NCBI GenBank assembly: GCA_013814015.1
Contig: JACCQS010000042.1
Location: forward strand, 1-17,438
DNA from: Geodermatophilaceae bacterium
GTDB lineage: Bacteria; Actinomycetota; Actinomycetes; Mycobacteriales; Geodermatophilaceae
Direction of reading: 5' to 3'
Length of the DNA stretch: 17,438 nt
Part shown: one piece after another, positions 7,357-13,720 of the stretch
How the letters are laid out: every line of letters begins with the position of its first letter
Numbering within the stretch: the stretch's first letter is position 1
Position numbers and translations under genes: made by a program
Notes under the pieces: generated by a model
What the model was told of the DNA's origin: nothing
Seen by the model: only the letters and a program-made list of their open reading frames with translations
Database searches by the model: none

Positions 7357-7772
7357 GTACCGGTCTCGGGTACGGGACTCTCAGACTCAGACTCAGACTC
7401 AGACCCGAGCCGGGAGGGACGGGAGTTGGTCCGGGCTCGCTGGGCGTGGGCACGGCGCTCGAACTCGGCGACCAGAGCGCGCCGCTGATGGATCCCCAGG
7501 CCACCGACCCGTCGATTGGCGGCGATGTCTAGGCGCTCCATGATCTGCGCAGCCCGAGTCTTGCCGACCCCGGGCAGTGCCTCCAGCAGCGCTGAGACTC
7601 GCATCTTGGTCACCGTCGCGTCACTGCTTCCCGCAGAGCTGTGCAGGAGTTCGGCCAGTCCCAGCCGGCCGCTGCGGAGCTTGCCCCGAAGCTCGGAGCG
7701 GTCCTTGCGGGCGAGAGCCGCCTTGGCCAGCGCGTCGGCGCGCTGCTGCCTGGTCAGAAGAGGAACGGCCAC
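7353..7772 (-). CDS. mihF: Actinobacterial integration host factor (mIHF) with a Ser-Glu repeat tail
   Basis: mIHF is a small nucleoid-associated protein, unrelated to E. coli IHF, that binds DNA through a helix-two-turn-helix fold and supports phage integration and chromosome compaction. The core is present: VPLLTRQQRADALAKA at the start, then VSALLEALPGVGKTRAAQIM (residues 59-78) and RRVGGLGIHQRRALVAEF (87-104). The mycobacterial short form and the Streptomyces protein have about 105-107 residues; this one has 139. The extra C-terminal part (about 106-139) is basic, then ends in an acidic Ser-Glu run (124-132) coded by a hexanucleotide repeat. The start is GTG 7772, with TAAGTT six bases upstream, as in leaderless mRNAs. 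It is the first gene of the left-hand run. Confidence 0.95.
   Translation of the reverse strand: MAVPLLTRQQRADALAKAALARKDRSELRGKLRSGRLGLAELLHSSAGSSDATVTKMRVSALLEALPGVGKTRAAQIMERLDIAANRRVGGLGIHQRRALVAEFERRAHAQRARTNSRPSRLGSESESESESPVPETGT
7380..7403 (-). repeat. Tandem hexanucleotide repeat (4 x TCTGAG) in mihF
   Basis: Four perfect copies of CTCAGA (plus strand; TCTGAG as read by mihF) encode Ser-Glu pairs in the C-terminal tail. Slippage by whole units would keep the frame and change only the tail length, so the copy number may vary between strains. Confidence 0.9.
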
Positions 7773-7778
7773 GAAGCG

Positions 7779-7784
7779 AACTTA
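7779..7784 (-). promoter_or_regulatory. Predicted -10 box of a leaderless mihF transcript
   Basis: The minus strand reads TAAGTT, CGCTTC, then the GTG start of mihF: a TANNNT box exactly six bases before the start, with the same spacing as at def. No Shine-Dalgarno sequence precedes the GTG. No clear -35 element is seen. A dyad CCGCCG-A-CGGCGG lies further upstream at 7817-7829 and could be an operator. This would be the main promoter for mihF-gmk and possibly the genes after them. Confidence 0.45.
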
Positions 7785-7878
7785 GCGAGCCGGTGCCATT
7801 CGGTACGACCCCCTGTCCGCCGACGGCGGCATGTCGGGCGGTGTGGAGGACCTAGCAACGGGGTAGGGAGCAGGGACC

Positions 7879-8642
7879 GGCCACGCACCGTACGCCTGGT
7901 CGGTGCTCGGCGCAGTCACTCAGGTGACCGAGCGGGTGGAGTTGCTCACCTACGTCACCTGTCCGACGATGCGATACCACCCGGCCGTCGTGGCGCAGAA
8001 GGCGGCGACGCTGGCCGGGCTGGCCGGGAACCGCTTCACCCTGGGGCTCGGGTCCGGCGAGAACCTCAACGAACACGTCATCGGAGCGGGCTGGCCAGCG
8101 GTCGCGGTGCGTCAGGAGATGCTCGAGGAGCAGTGACGATCATCCGTCGGCTGCTCGACGGCGAGCAGCTGACCGTGCAAGGGGACTATTTTCGGGTCGA
8201 TCAAGCCCGGCTCTGGGACCGCCCCGAGCAGCGGGTCGAGATCGGGATCGCCGTCGGTGGTGCGGAAGCTGTTTCCCGATTCGCACCGCTGGGCGATCAC
8301 CTCATCGCTACCGAGCCCTCCGCCGAACTGGTCTCCGGTTGGAAGGACGCCCGGCGGGGCGCCGGCCATGCGACCTCGCGCGCGATCGGCCAGGTTCCGA
8401 TCTGCTGGGGGCCGGACAAGCAGGCCGCCGTCGACCGGGCGCACGAGCTGTTCCGTTGGTTCGGCGGCGGCTGGCAGGTCAATGCCGACCTGCCGATGCC
8501 GGCCGGATTCGAAGGGGCCAGTCAGTTCGTACGGCCAGCGGACGTGGGCTCGGCCATCGCGTGCGGGCCGGACCTCGATGAGCTGGCCGAGATCGCCCCG
8601 GCTTTGCTGGACAAGCTGCGCGCCGCTGCCCCCTCGAACTGA
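7879..8642 (+). pseudogene. Decayed LLM-class F420-dependent oxidoreductase (TIGR03557/FGD-like)
   Basis: This is the remnant of a luciferase-like flavin/F420 oxidoreductase related to F420-dependent glucose-6-phosphate dehydrogenase. Similarity begins abruptly at GHAPYAWSVLG (7879), about 55 residues into a normal protein, and an in-frame stop lies just upstream (7864-7866). The first part (…TYVTCPTMRYHPAVVAQKAA…, GLGSGENLNEHV) ends at a stop at 8134-8136. The rest continues in another frame from about 8130 (AVTIIRRLLDGE, then RWFGGGWQVNADLPMPAGF and GASQFVRPADVGSA). One missing base in GAGGAGCAG restores EEAVTIIRR. Near the end CGPDLDE runs straight into LAEIAPALLDKLRA, so roughly 25-30 family residues are missing there. 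Three lesions make a functional product very unlikely. It points away from mihF, 106 bases from the mihF start. Confidence 0.85.
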
Positions 8643-8692
8643 TCGCGGAAACTCCATCGACCAGCTGCTGGCCGAGTCTGCACACTGACGAC

Positions 8693-10420
8693 GTGGGCCA
8701 CGTCGATCTGTCCGGGATCCGATTCGAGTTGCCCGACGGCCGGGTGCTGCTCGACGACGTGTCCTTCCGGGTCGGTGAGGGTGCCAAGGTCGCGTTGGTG
8801 GGGGCCAACGGTGCCGGAAAGACGACCCTGCTCAAGATCATCAGCGGCGATCTGGCGCCGCATGCCGGGGCGGTGAGCCGCAGCGGCGGGCTGGCCTACA
8901 TGCGCCAGATGCTCGAGCCGACAGCGAGTGAGCATCGCAGCGGGCGCCAGCGAGCGAGCGCGGAGGACGGCGCGGCCTGGACGGTGCGCGACCTGCTGCT
9001 GTCCGTGGCATCCCCGCGCATCCGTGCCGCGGCGACGGCGGTCGATGCTGCCGAACTCATCCTGATGGAACGCGAGGACGACGCCGTGCAATTGCGCTAC
9101 GCCCATGCCTTGGCCGAGTTCGGTGACGCAGGCGGTTACGAACTGGAGGTCGACTGGGACGTCTGCACAACGGCCGCGCTGGGCCTGGCTTACGAGCGGG
9201 TCAAGTGGCGTGAGATCTCCACCCTGTCAGGCGGCGAGCGCAAGCGGGTGGTCCTGGAAGCGCTGCTGCGCGGGCCGGACGAGGTGTTGCTGCTCGATGA
9301 GCCGGACAACTTCCTCGACGTACCGGGAAAGCGGTGGTTGGAAGACCGCATCCGAGCGTCGACCAAGACCATGCTTTTCATCAGTCATGACCGGGAGTTG
9401 TTGGCGCGCACGGCGACACGTGTAGTCACCCTGGAGTTGCGGGCGCCGGGAAACTCGACCTGGACGCATCCCGACGGCTTCGAGAGCTATCACCTGGCCC
9501 GTACGGCACGCTTCGAGCGCCTGGAAGAACAACGCCGCCGCTGGGACGAGGACCACGCCAAGCTCAAGGCGCTGGTCCTGATGTACAAGCAGAAGGCGGC
9601 GTACAACGACGGCATGGCCAGCCGTTACCAGGCGGCACAGACTCGAATTCGGATGTTCGAGGAAGAAGGGCCGCCGGAAACGGTCCCGCGGGAGCAGGCC
9701 GTGCGGATGCGGCTGACCGGAGGGCGCACCGCCAAGCGAGCGGTCGTGTGTAGCGACCTGGAGCTGACCGGCCTGATGAACTCTTTCGACCTCGAGGTGT
9801 GGTTCGGCGAAAGGATCGCCGTGCTCGGTTCCAACGGTTCGGGCAAGTCGCACTTCTTGCGACTACTCGCTGCCGGTGGTACGGACCCGGACATCGAGCA
9901 CCAGCCGGTGGGCGACGTTCCGGTGGAGCCGGTGCGGCACACCGGGAATGCCAGACTCGGCGCCCGCGTACGTCCCGGGTGGTTCGTCCAGACCCATGCC
10001 CATCCAGAGCTGGCCGGCCGGACCCTCCTGGAAATCCTGCACCGCGGCGACGATCATCGCAGCGGGCTGGCCCGTGACGGGGCGGCGCGCGTGCTGGACC
10101 GCTATGAGCTGGCCGGGGCATCGGAGCAGCGTTTCGACTCGTTGTCCGGTGGACAGCAGGCCCGCTTCCAGATCCTGCTGTTGGAGCTGTCCGGCGCGAC
10201 GCTGCTGCTACTCGACGAGCCGACCGACAACCTTGACGTGCAATCGGCGGAGGCGCTCGAAGAGGGGCTCGCCGCCTTCGAGGGCACCGTCATCGCAGTG
10301 ACCCACGACCGATGGTTCGCCCGCAGCTTCGATCGGTTCCTGGTCTACGGAGCCGACGGATCGGTCTATGAGTCCCCGGAGCCGGTCTGGGACGAGGGCC
10401 GGGTCGCCCGCGCCCGTTGA
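8693..10420 (+). CDS. ABC-F family ATP-binding protein
   Basis: This protein has two ABC ATPase domains on one chain and no membrane segment, so it is an ABC-F protein: a cytoplasmic ATPase of the group that acts on ribosomes (translation factors and antibiotic-protection proteins), not a transporter subunit. Domain 1 has Walker A GANGAGKT (37-44), signature LSGGE (178-182), Walker B LLLDEPDN (199-206) and switch His232. A charged, probably coiled-coil linker spans about 270-330. Domain 2 has GSNGSGKS (379-386), LSGGQ (484-488), LLLDEPTDNLD (505-515) and His538. Residues about 74-95 look like an insertion coded by a short repeat. The start is GTG 8693, within a 15-bp dyad and without a clear ribosome-binding site. 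It is 50 bases after the pseudogene and 22 before the hydrolase. Whether it gives drug resistance cannot be judged. Confidence 0.93.
   Translation: MGHVDLSGIRFELPDGRVLLDDVSFRVGEGAKVALVGANGAGKTTLLKIISGDLAPHAGAVSRSGGLAYMRQMLEPTASEHRSGRQRASAEDGAAWTVRDLLLSVASPRIRAAATAVDAAELILMEREDDAVQLRYAHALAEFGDAGGYELEVDWDVCTTAALGLAYERVKWREISTLSGGERKRVVLEALLRGPDEVLLLDEPDNFLDVPGKRWLEDRIRASTKTMLFISHDRELLARTATRVVTLELRAPGNSTWTHPDGFESYHLARTARFERLEEQRRRWDEDHAKLKALVLMYKQKAAYNDGMASRYQAAQTRIRMFEEEGPPETVPREQAVRMRLTGGRTAKRAVVCSDLELTGLMNSFDLEVWFGERIAVLGSNGSGKSHFLRLLAAGGTDPDIEHQPVGDVPVEPVRHTGNARLGARVRPGWFVQTHAHPELAGRTLLEILHRGDDHRSGLARDGAARVLDRYELAGASEQRFDSLSGGQQARFQILLLELSGATLLLLDEPTDNLDVQSAEALEEGLAAFEGTVIAVTHDRWFARSFDRFLVYGADGSVYESPEPVWDEGRVARAR
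8922..8959 (+). repeat. Imperfect direct repeat inside the ABC-F gene
   Basis: CAGCGAGTGAGC (8922-8933) and CAGCGAGCGAGC (8948-8959) match at 11 of 12 positions, 26 bases apart. They code for a Ser/Arg/Ala/Glu-rich stretch (about residues 77-90) between the two conserved pieces AYMRQ and WTVRDLL, which I expect to lie close together in relatives. Confidence 0.6.
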
Positions 10421-10442
10421 TCCTGATGCCATCATCGGCTGC

Positions 10443-11327
10443 ATGTTCGAGGGATTTGCCGAAGCCCGGGTAGCTGTCGGCGACGGCGTGGAGTTGCGAG
10501 TCCGGCACGGCGGTGAGGGTTCACCGGTGGTGCTGTTGCACGGCCATCCGCGTACGCACACGACGTGGTATCAGGTGGCCCCGTTGTTGGTGGCCGCGGG
10601 CTACAGCGTGGTGTGTCCGGATCTGCGCGGCTACGGGCAGTCGTCGAAGCCGGCCACCACCGAGGACCGCTCGGCCTACTCCAAGCGGGCGATGGCCGGT
10701 GACGTGCTCCGACTGATGCGCCAACTCGGTCACGAGAGCTTCGCTGTCGTCGGCCACGACCGCGGCAGTTACGTCGCGATGCGCCTGGCCCTCGACGCAC
10801 CACACGTCGTCAGCAAGCTCGCCGTCCTCGACAGCGTGCCGATCGCCGAAGCCCTCGACCGGGCTGATGCCCGCTTTGCCACGGCCTGGTGGCATTGGTT
10901 CTTCTTCGCCCAGCCCGACAAACCTGAGCAGGCGATACTGGCCGATCCCGACGCCTGGTACGGCGGCCACCCGGCCGAGATGGGCGCGGAGAACTACGCC
11001 GACTACCACCGCGCGATCCACGATCCAGCCACCGTGCACGCCATGCTCGAGGACTACCGGGCCGGCCTCGGTCCAGACCGTGCGGCCGACGAGGCGGATC
11101 GCGACGCCGGTCATCGAATCAGCTGCCCGACACTGGTGCTGTGGACCAGCCGCGACGACCTTGCCGACCTGTACGGGGACATCCTCGCAATCTGGAAACC
11201 CTGGACTACCGAGCTGACCGGCGGCCCCATCGACAGCGGTCATCATGTCGCCGAGGACGCACCCGACGAACTCGCGGCCCGGCTGGTGGCCTTTTTGTCC
11301 GACCGATCCAACACTGCTGAGGATTGA
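10443..11327 (+). CDS. Alpha/beta hydrolase, fluoroacetate/haloacetate dehalogenase-like
   Basis: The 294-residue protein has the alpha/beta-hydrolase fold and matches the haloacetate dehalogenase subgroup along its length: LLHGHPRTHTTW (31-42), DLRGYGQSSKP (60-70), YSKRAMAGD (79-87), VVGHDRGSY (102-110), FATAWWHWFFF (145-155) and SGHHVAEDAPDE (265-276). Aligned to R. palustris fluoroacetate dehalogenase from memory, the nucleophile is Asp106, the acid Asp130 and the base His267. The fluoride-pocket residues His151, Trp152 and Tyr205 are kept. Arg107 is kept, but the second carboxylate-binding Arg (114 in that enzyme) is Tyr110. Substrate choice may thus differ. The ATG at 10443 is 22 bases after the ABC-F gene; the frame stays open further upstream but overlaps it. 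Epoxide hydrolase activity is an alternative. The cytoplasm is likely (no signal peptide). Confidence 0.88.
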   Translation: MFEGFAEARVAVGDGVELRVRHGGEGSPVVLLHGHPRTHTTWYQVAPLLVAAGYSVVCPDLRGYGQSSKPATTEDRSAYSKRAMAGDVLRLMRQLGHESFAVVGHDRGSYVAMRLALDAPHVVSKLAVLDSVPIAEALDRADARFATAWWHWFFFAQPDKPEQAILADPDAWYGGHPAEMGAENYADYHRAIHDPATVHAMLEDYRAGLGPDRAADEADRDAGHRISCPTLVLWTSRDDLADLYGDILAIWKPWTTELTGGPIDSGHHVAEDAPDELAARLVAFLSDRSNTAED

Positions 11328-11342
11328 TGGCAGGCTTGACAC

Positions 11343-11864
11343 ATGACCGAGACGACCGCTCGTACCCTGGTGCTGTCGCGCCATGCCAAGGCTGAACCAT
11401 CCGCCGCATCCGACCACGAGCGCGAGCTCTCCGCTCAGGGACATCGTGACGCAGCAGCGGTGGGACACTGGCTGGCCGCCGCTGGTCACAGCTTTGGCGC
11501 TGTCGTGTGCTCCACCTCGACGCGGACTCGTCAGACCTGGAGCGACATCCATGCGTCCGGGGTCGCTGCCGAAAAGGTCCGGTTTGACGAGCGGCTCTAC
11601 GACGGCGACCCGGGGACGCTTCTTGAAGTTCTGGCCGAGATCCCCGAGCGCGTTCGCAACCTGCTGGTCGTCGGACACGCACCCACGATCCCCGAGCTTG
11701 CCGATCTGCTGGCCGATCCTGAAGCGAGCGACAAAGCGGCCGTCACGGCGCTCCGGTCGTCGTTTCCCTCCGGCTGCGTGGCCGTCCTGACTGTGGAAGA
11801 ACCGTGGGCGGAGCTAGCACCCGGAAGCGCGACACTGATCGAGGTGACTACACCGCGCGCCTGA
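11343..11864 (+). CDS. sixA: SixA-type histidine phosphatase
   Basis: This 173-residue protein belongs to the histidine phosphatase superfamily, small SixA-like branch, which uses a phosphohistidine intermediate. The catalytic LSRHAKAE (residues 11-18, His14) is at the N-terminus, followed by CSTSTRTRQTW (56-66) with the phosphate-binding Arg, and VVGHAPT (109-115) with the second catalytic His112. E. coli SixA removes phosphate from histidine phosphotransfer proteins; the actinobacterial targets are unknown, so the name reflects family only. The start is ATG 11343, 15 bases after the hydrolase stop and preceded by no strong ribosome-binding site. It ends tail-to-tail with pyrF, seven bases from the pyrF stop. 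Confidence 0.92.
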   Translation: MTETTARTLVLSRHAKAEPSAASDHERELSAQGHRDAAAVGHWLAAAGHSFGAVVCSTSTRTRQTWSDIHASGVAAEKVRFDERLYDGDPGTLLEVLAEIPERVRNLLVVGHAPTIPELADLLADPEASDKAAVTALRSSFPSGCVAVLTVEEPWAELAPGSATLIEVTTPRA

Positions 11865-11882
11865 GCCCGTGTCAGAGCGCGG
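11853..11882. terminator. Bidirectional hairpin between sixA and pyrF
   Basis: The dyad reads CCGCGC-gc-CTGA, a 7-base loop (11865-11871), then TCAG-a-GCGCGG. It gives a 4-bp inner and a 6-bp outer stem joined by a small internal loop. The stop codons of both convergent genes lie in the inner stem (11862-11864 and 11872-11874). There is no T-tract on either strand, which is common for actinobacterial terminators. The symmetry suits termination in both directions. Confidence 0.5.
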
Positions 11883-12732
11883 CTGCGACATCATCGGCGA
11901 CCGCCCGTGCGGCTACTCGCAGCGCCGCGACGTCCGGCCCGTGCCGCAGGACCTCGCGCGAGGTGCTCGGCAGCAACACACCGCTGAAGCCGCCGAACAA
12001 CCGCCGCAGGTGAACGGGCGCACCGCCCTGTGCGCCGAGCCCAGGACTGAGCACCGGGCCGCCCAGCGCGGAGATGTCGACGTCGAGTTGCGCCAGCGTG
12101 GCGCCGATCACCGCGCCGACCGACCCGTCGGGGCTCGATTCGGTGTTGATCGAGCCGATCGCGTCGATGATCGTCTGTGCCACGGACGCACCGGCCGGCG
12201 CCTGCGCCAGCTGCACCTGAGCCCCTTCGGCGTTGGACGTCCGAGCCAGCACGAACAGCCCCCCGCCGTGGGCCCGGGCAGCCGCCACGGCGGGCGCGAG
12301 CGAACCGAAGCCGAGGAACGGACTGACGGTCAACGCGTCCACAGCCAGCGGATGCGCAGGGTCGAGGTAATCGGCGTAGGCGGCCATCGTCGACCCGATG
12401 TCCCCGCGCTTGGCGTCCAGCAGGACCAAGGCTCCGCAGTCCCGTGCCGCAGCGACGCAGCGCTCCAGAACAGCTATCCCAGCGCTGCCGTGCCGCTCGA
12501 AGAAGGCACTCTGCGGCTTGAGTACGGCGACCCGGTCGGCCAGCGCCTCGACCACGATCGAGGCAAAGCTGTCCAGCCCTCGTGCGTCGTCCGGCAAGCC
12601 CCAGGCCTCGATCAACGACGGGTGCGGATCGATCCCGACGCAGAGTGGGCCGCGTCGGCTGACGGTCTCCCGCAGTCGCCGTCCGAAGGGCACCCCGGTC
12701 TCGCCCACTCCCCCACCTACCGTCATCGTCAC
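11872..12732 (-). CDS. pyrF: Orotidine 5'-phosphate decarboxylase
   Basis: PyrF catalyses the last step of UMP synthesis, removal of CO2 from OMP. It is the longer subfamily-2 form (about 286 residues) usual in actinobacteria. Visible motifs are LCVGIDPHPSLI (30-41), LKPQSAFFERHGS (71-83) and the catalytic LDAKRGDIGST (105-115, with Asp106, Lys108 and Asp111). The frame is open up to 12789 but would overlap pyrD. GTG 12732 has AGGG seven bases upstream, and ATG 12726 is an equally possible start. It follows pyrD at 13 bases on the same strand and closes the pyrimidine run. Confidence 0.96.
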   Translation of the reverse strand: MTMTVGGGVGETGVPFGRRLRETVSRRGPLCVGIDPHPSLIEAWGLPDDARGLDSFASIVVEALADRVAVLKPQSAFFERHGSAGIAVLERCVAAARDCGALVLLDAKRGDIGSTMAAYADYLDPAHPLAVDALTVSPFLGFGSLAPAVAAARAHGGGLFVLARTSNAEGAQVQLAQAPAGASVAQTIIDAIGSINTESSPDGSVGAVIGATLAQLDVDISALGGPVLSPGLGAQGGAPVHLRRLFGGFSGVLLPSTSREVLRHGPDVAALRVAARAVADDVAAAL

Positions 12733-12745
12733 ACCGCGGCCCTGC

Positions 12746-13720
12746 TCATGCCGGGAAGTCAACCGATTGATGGGCAAATCCGACTGCATCGCTCAGCCGC
12801 GCGAACCCTTTGCTGGCCAGTGCGTTTGCCAGTTCATGACTTATCCGTTCCGGAGCATTGGGGTCACCGAAGACCGCAGTCCCCACCGACACGGCGCTGG
12901 CCCCGGCGAGGATGAACTGCAGTGCGTCGGCCCCGCTGGTGATCCCGCCCATGCCGAGAATGGGGATCTCGCGCATGGCCCGGTGGATCTGCCACACGCA
13001 GCGCAATGCCACCGGGCGGATCGCCGGCCCGGACAGCCCTCCGGTCACGGCGGCCAGCGCCGGACGCAGCGTGTCGGTGTCGATGACCAGGCCGAGCAGG
13101 GTGTTGATCGCCGAGATACCGTCGGCGCCGCCGTCGACGCAGGCCCGAGCGACCGACGCGATGTCGGTGACATCCGGGGACAATTTCGCATAGACCGGTA
13201 CCCCGGGATCGGCCGCGCGGACCGCGGCCAGCACTGCCCAGGCAGCCGCCGGATCGCAGGCGAACACCTCGCCTCGCGACTCGACGTTAGGACAGGAGAT
13301 GTTCACCTCGAGAGCCACCATGCCTCGCGCGCCACGCAATCTGGTCGCCAGTTCGGCGTACTCCTCGACGGCTCCCCCGGCGATACTCACCATTGCCCGG
13401 GCGCCTCGTTCGGCCAGCCAGGGCAGGTCCGTTCGGAGCAACTCGTCGATGCCAGGGCCCTGCAGGCCAATGGAATTGAGCATTCCGCTCGGTGTCTCCG
13501 ACATCCGAGGCGTCGCGCGCCCGGATCGTGCTCGAAGCTGCACCGACTTGGTCACCACGGCACCGAGCGCGGTGAGATCCAGGAAGGGGTCGAGCTCACG
13601 ACCGGCCGCAGCACATCCGGATGCGGTCAGTACGGGGTTCGGAATCTGCGTGGCCCCCAGATGGGTACGCATGTCTGTACCCATGACGGCCTTCGGCCGT
13701 GCATCGGCGCTCGGCGTCAT
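12746..13720 (-). CDS. pyrD: Dihydroorotate dehydrogenase, class 1B catalytic subunit
   Basis: This FMN enzyme oxidises dihydroorotate to orotate. Key motifs are NPVLTASGCA (28-37), LNSIGLQGPG (81-90), LEVNISCPN (137-145, Cys143 being the class 1 catalytic base), VYAKLSPDVTD (176-186) and PILGMGGI (253-260). Pairing with pyrK and the lack of an N-terminal membrane helix place it in the NAD-dependent class 1B, unlike the quinone-linked class 2 enzyme of mycobacteria. The start ATG 13720 overlaps the pyrK stop as ATGA and gives 324 residues. An alternative ATG at 13684 lies just after a short hairpin, ACGGCC-TTC-GGCCGT (13686-13700 on the plus strand). The neighbours on both sides are pyrimidine genes. 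Confidence 0.96.
   Translation of the reverse strand: MTPSADARPKAVMGTDMRTHLGATQIPNPVLTASGCAAAGRELDPFLDLTALGAVVTKSVQLRARSGRATPRMSETPSGMLNSIGLQGPGIDELLRTDLPWLAERGARAMVSIAGGAVEEYAELATRLRGARGMVALEVNISCPNVESRGEVFACDPAAAWAVLAAVRAADPGVPVYAKLSPDVTDIASVARACVDGGADGISAINTLLGLVIDTDTLRPALAAVTGGLSGPAIRPVALRCVWQIHRAMREIPILGMGGITSGADALQFILAGASAVSVGTAVFGDPNAPERISHELANALASKGFARLSDAVGFAHQSVDFPA

Noticed and set aside
7380..7403. The CTCAGA array as a CRISPR or mobile repeat
   Set aside because: The units are 6 bases, contiguous, without spacers and in frame with mihF; it is a coding microsatellite.
7641..7878. Upstream part of the open frame that runs into the second half of the LLM pseudogene
   Set aside because: It is antisense to mihF and in the intergenic gap, and it carries no LLM similarity; the family match begins only at 7879 and in a different frame.
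11336..11341. TTGACA just before sixA as a -35 box
   Set aside because: The nearest TANNNT-like sequence (TACCCT at 11363) is 21 bases away and inside the coding region, so the spacing does not work.
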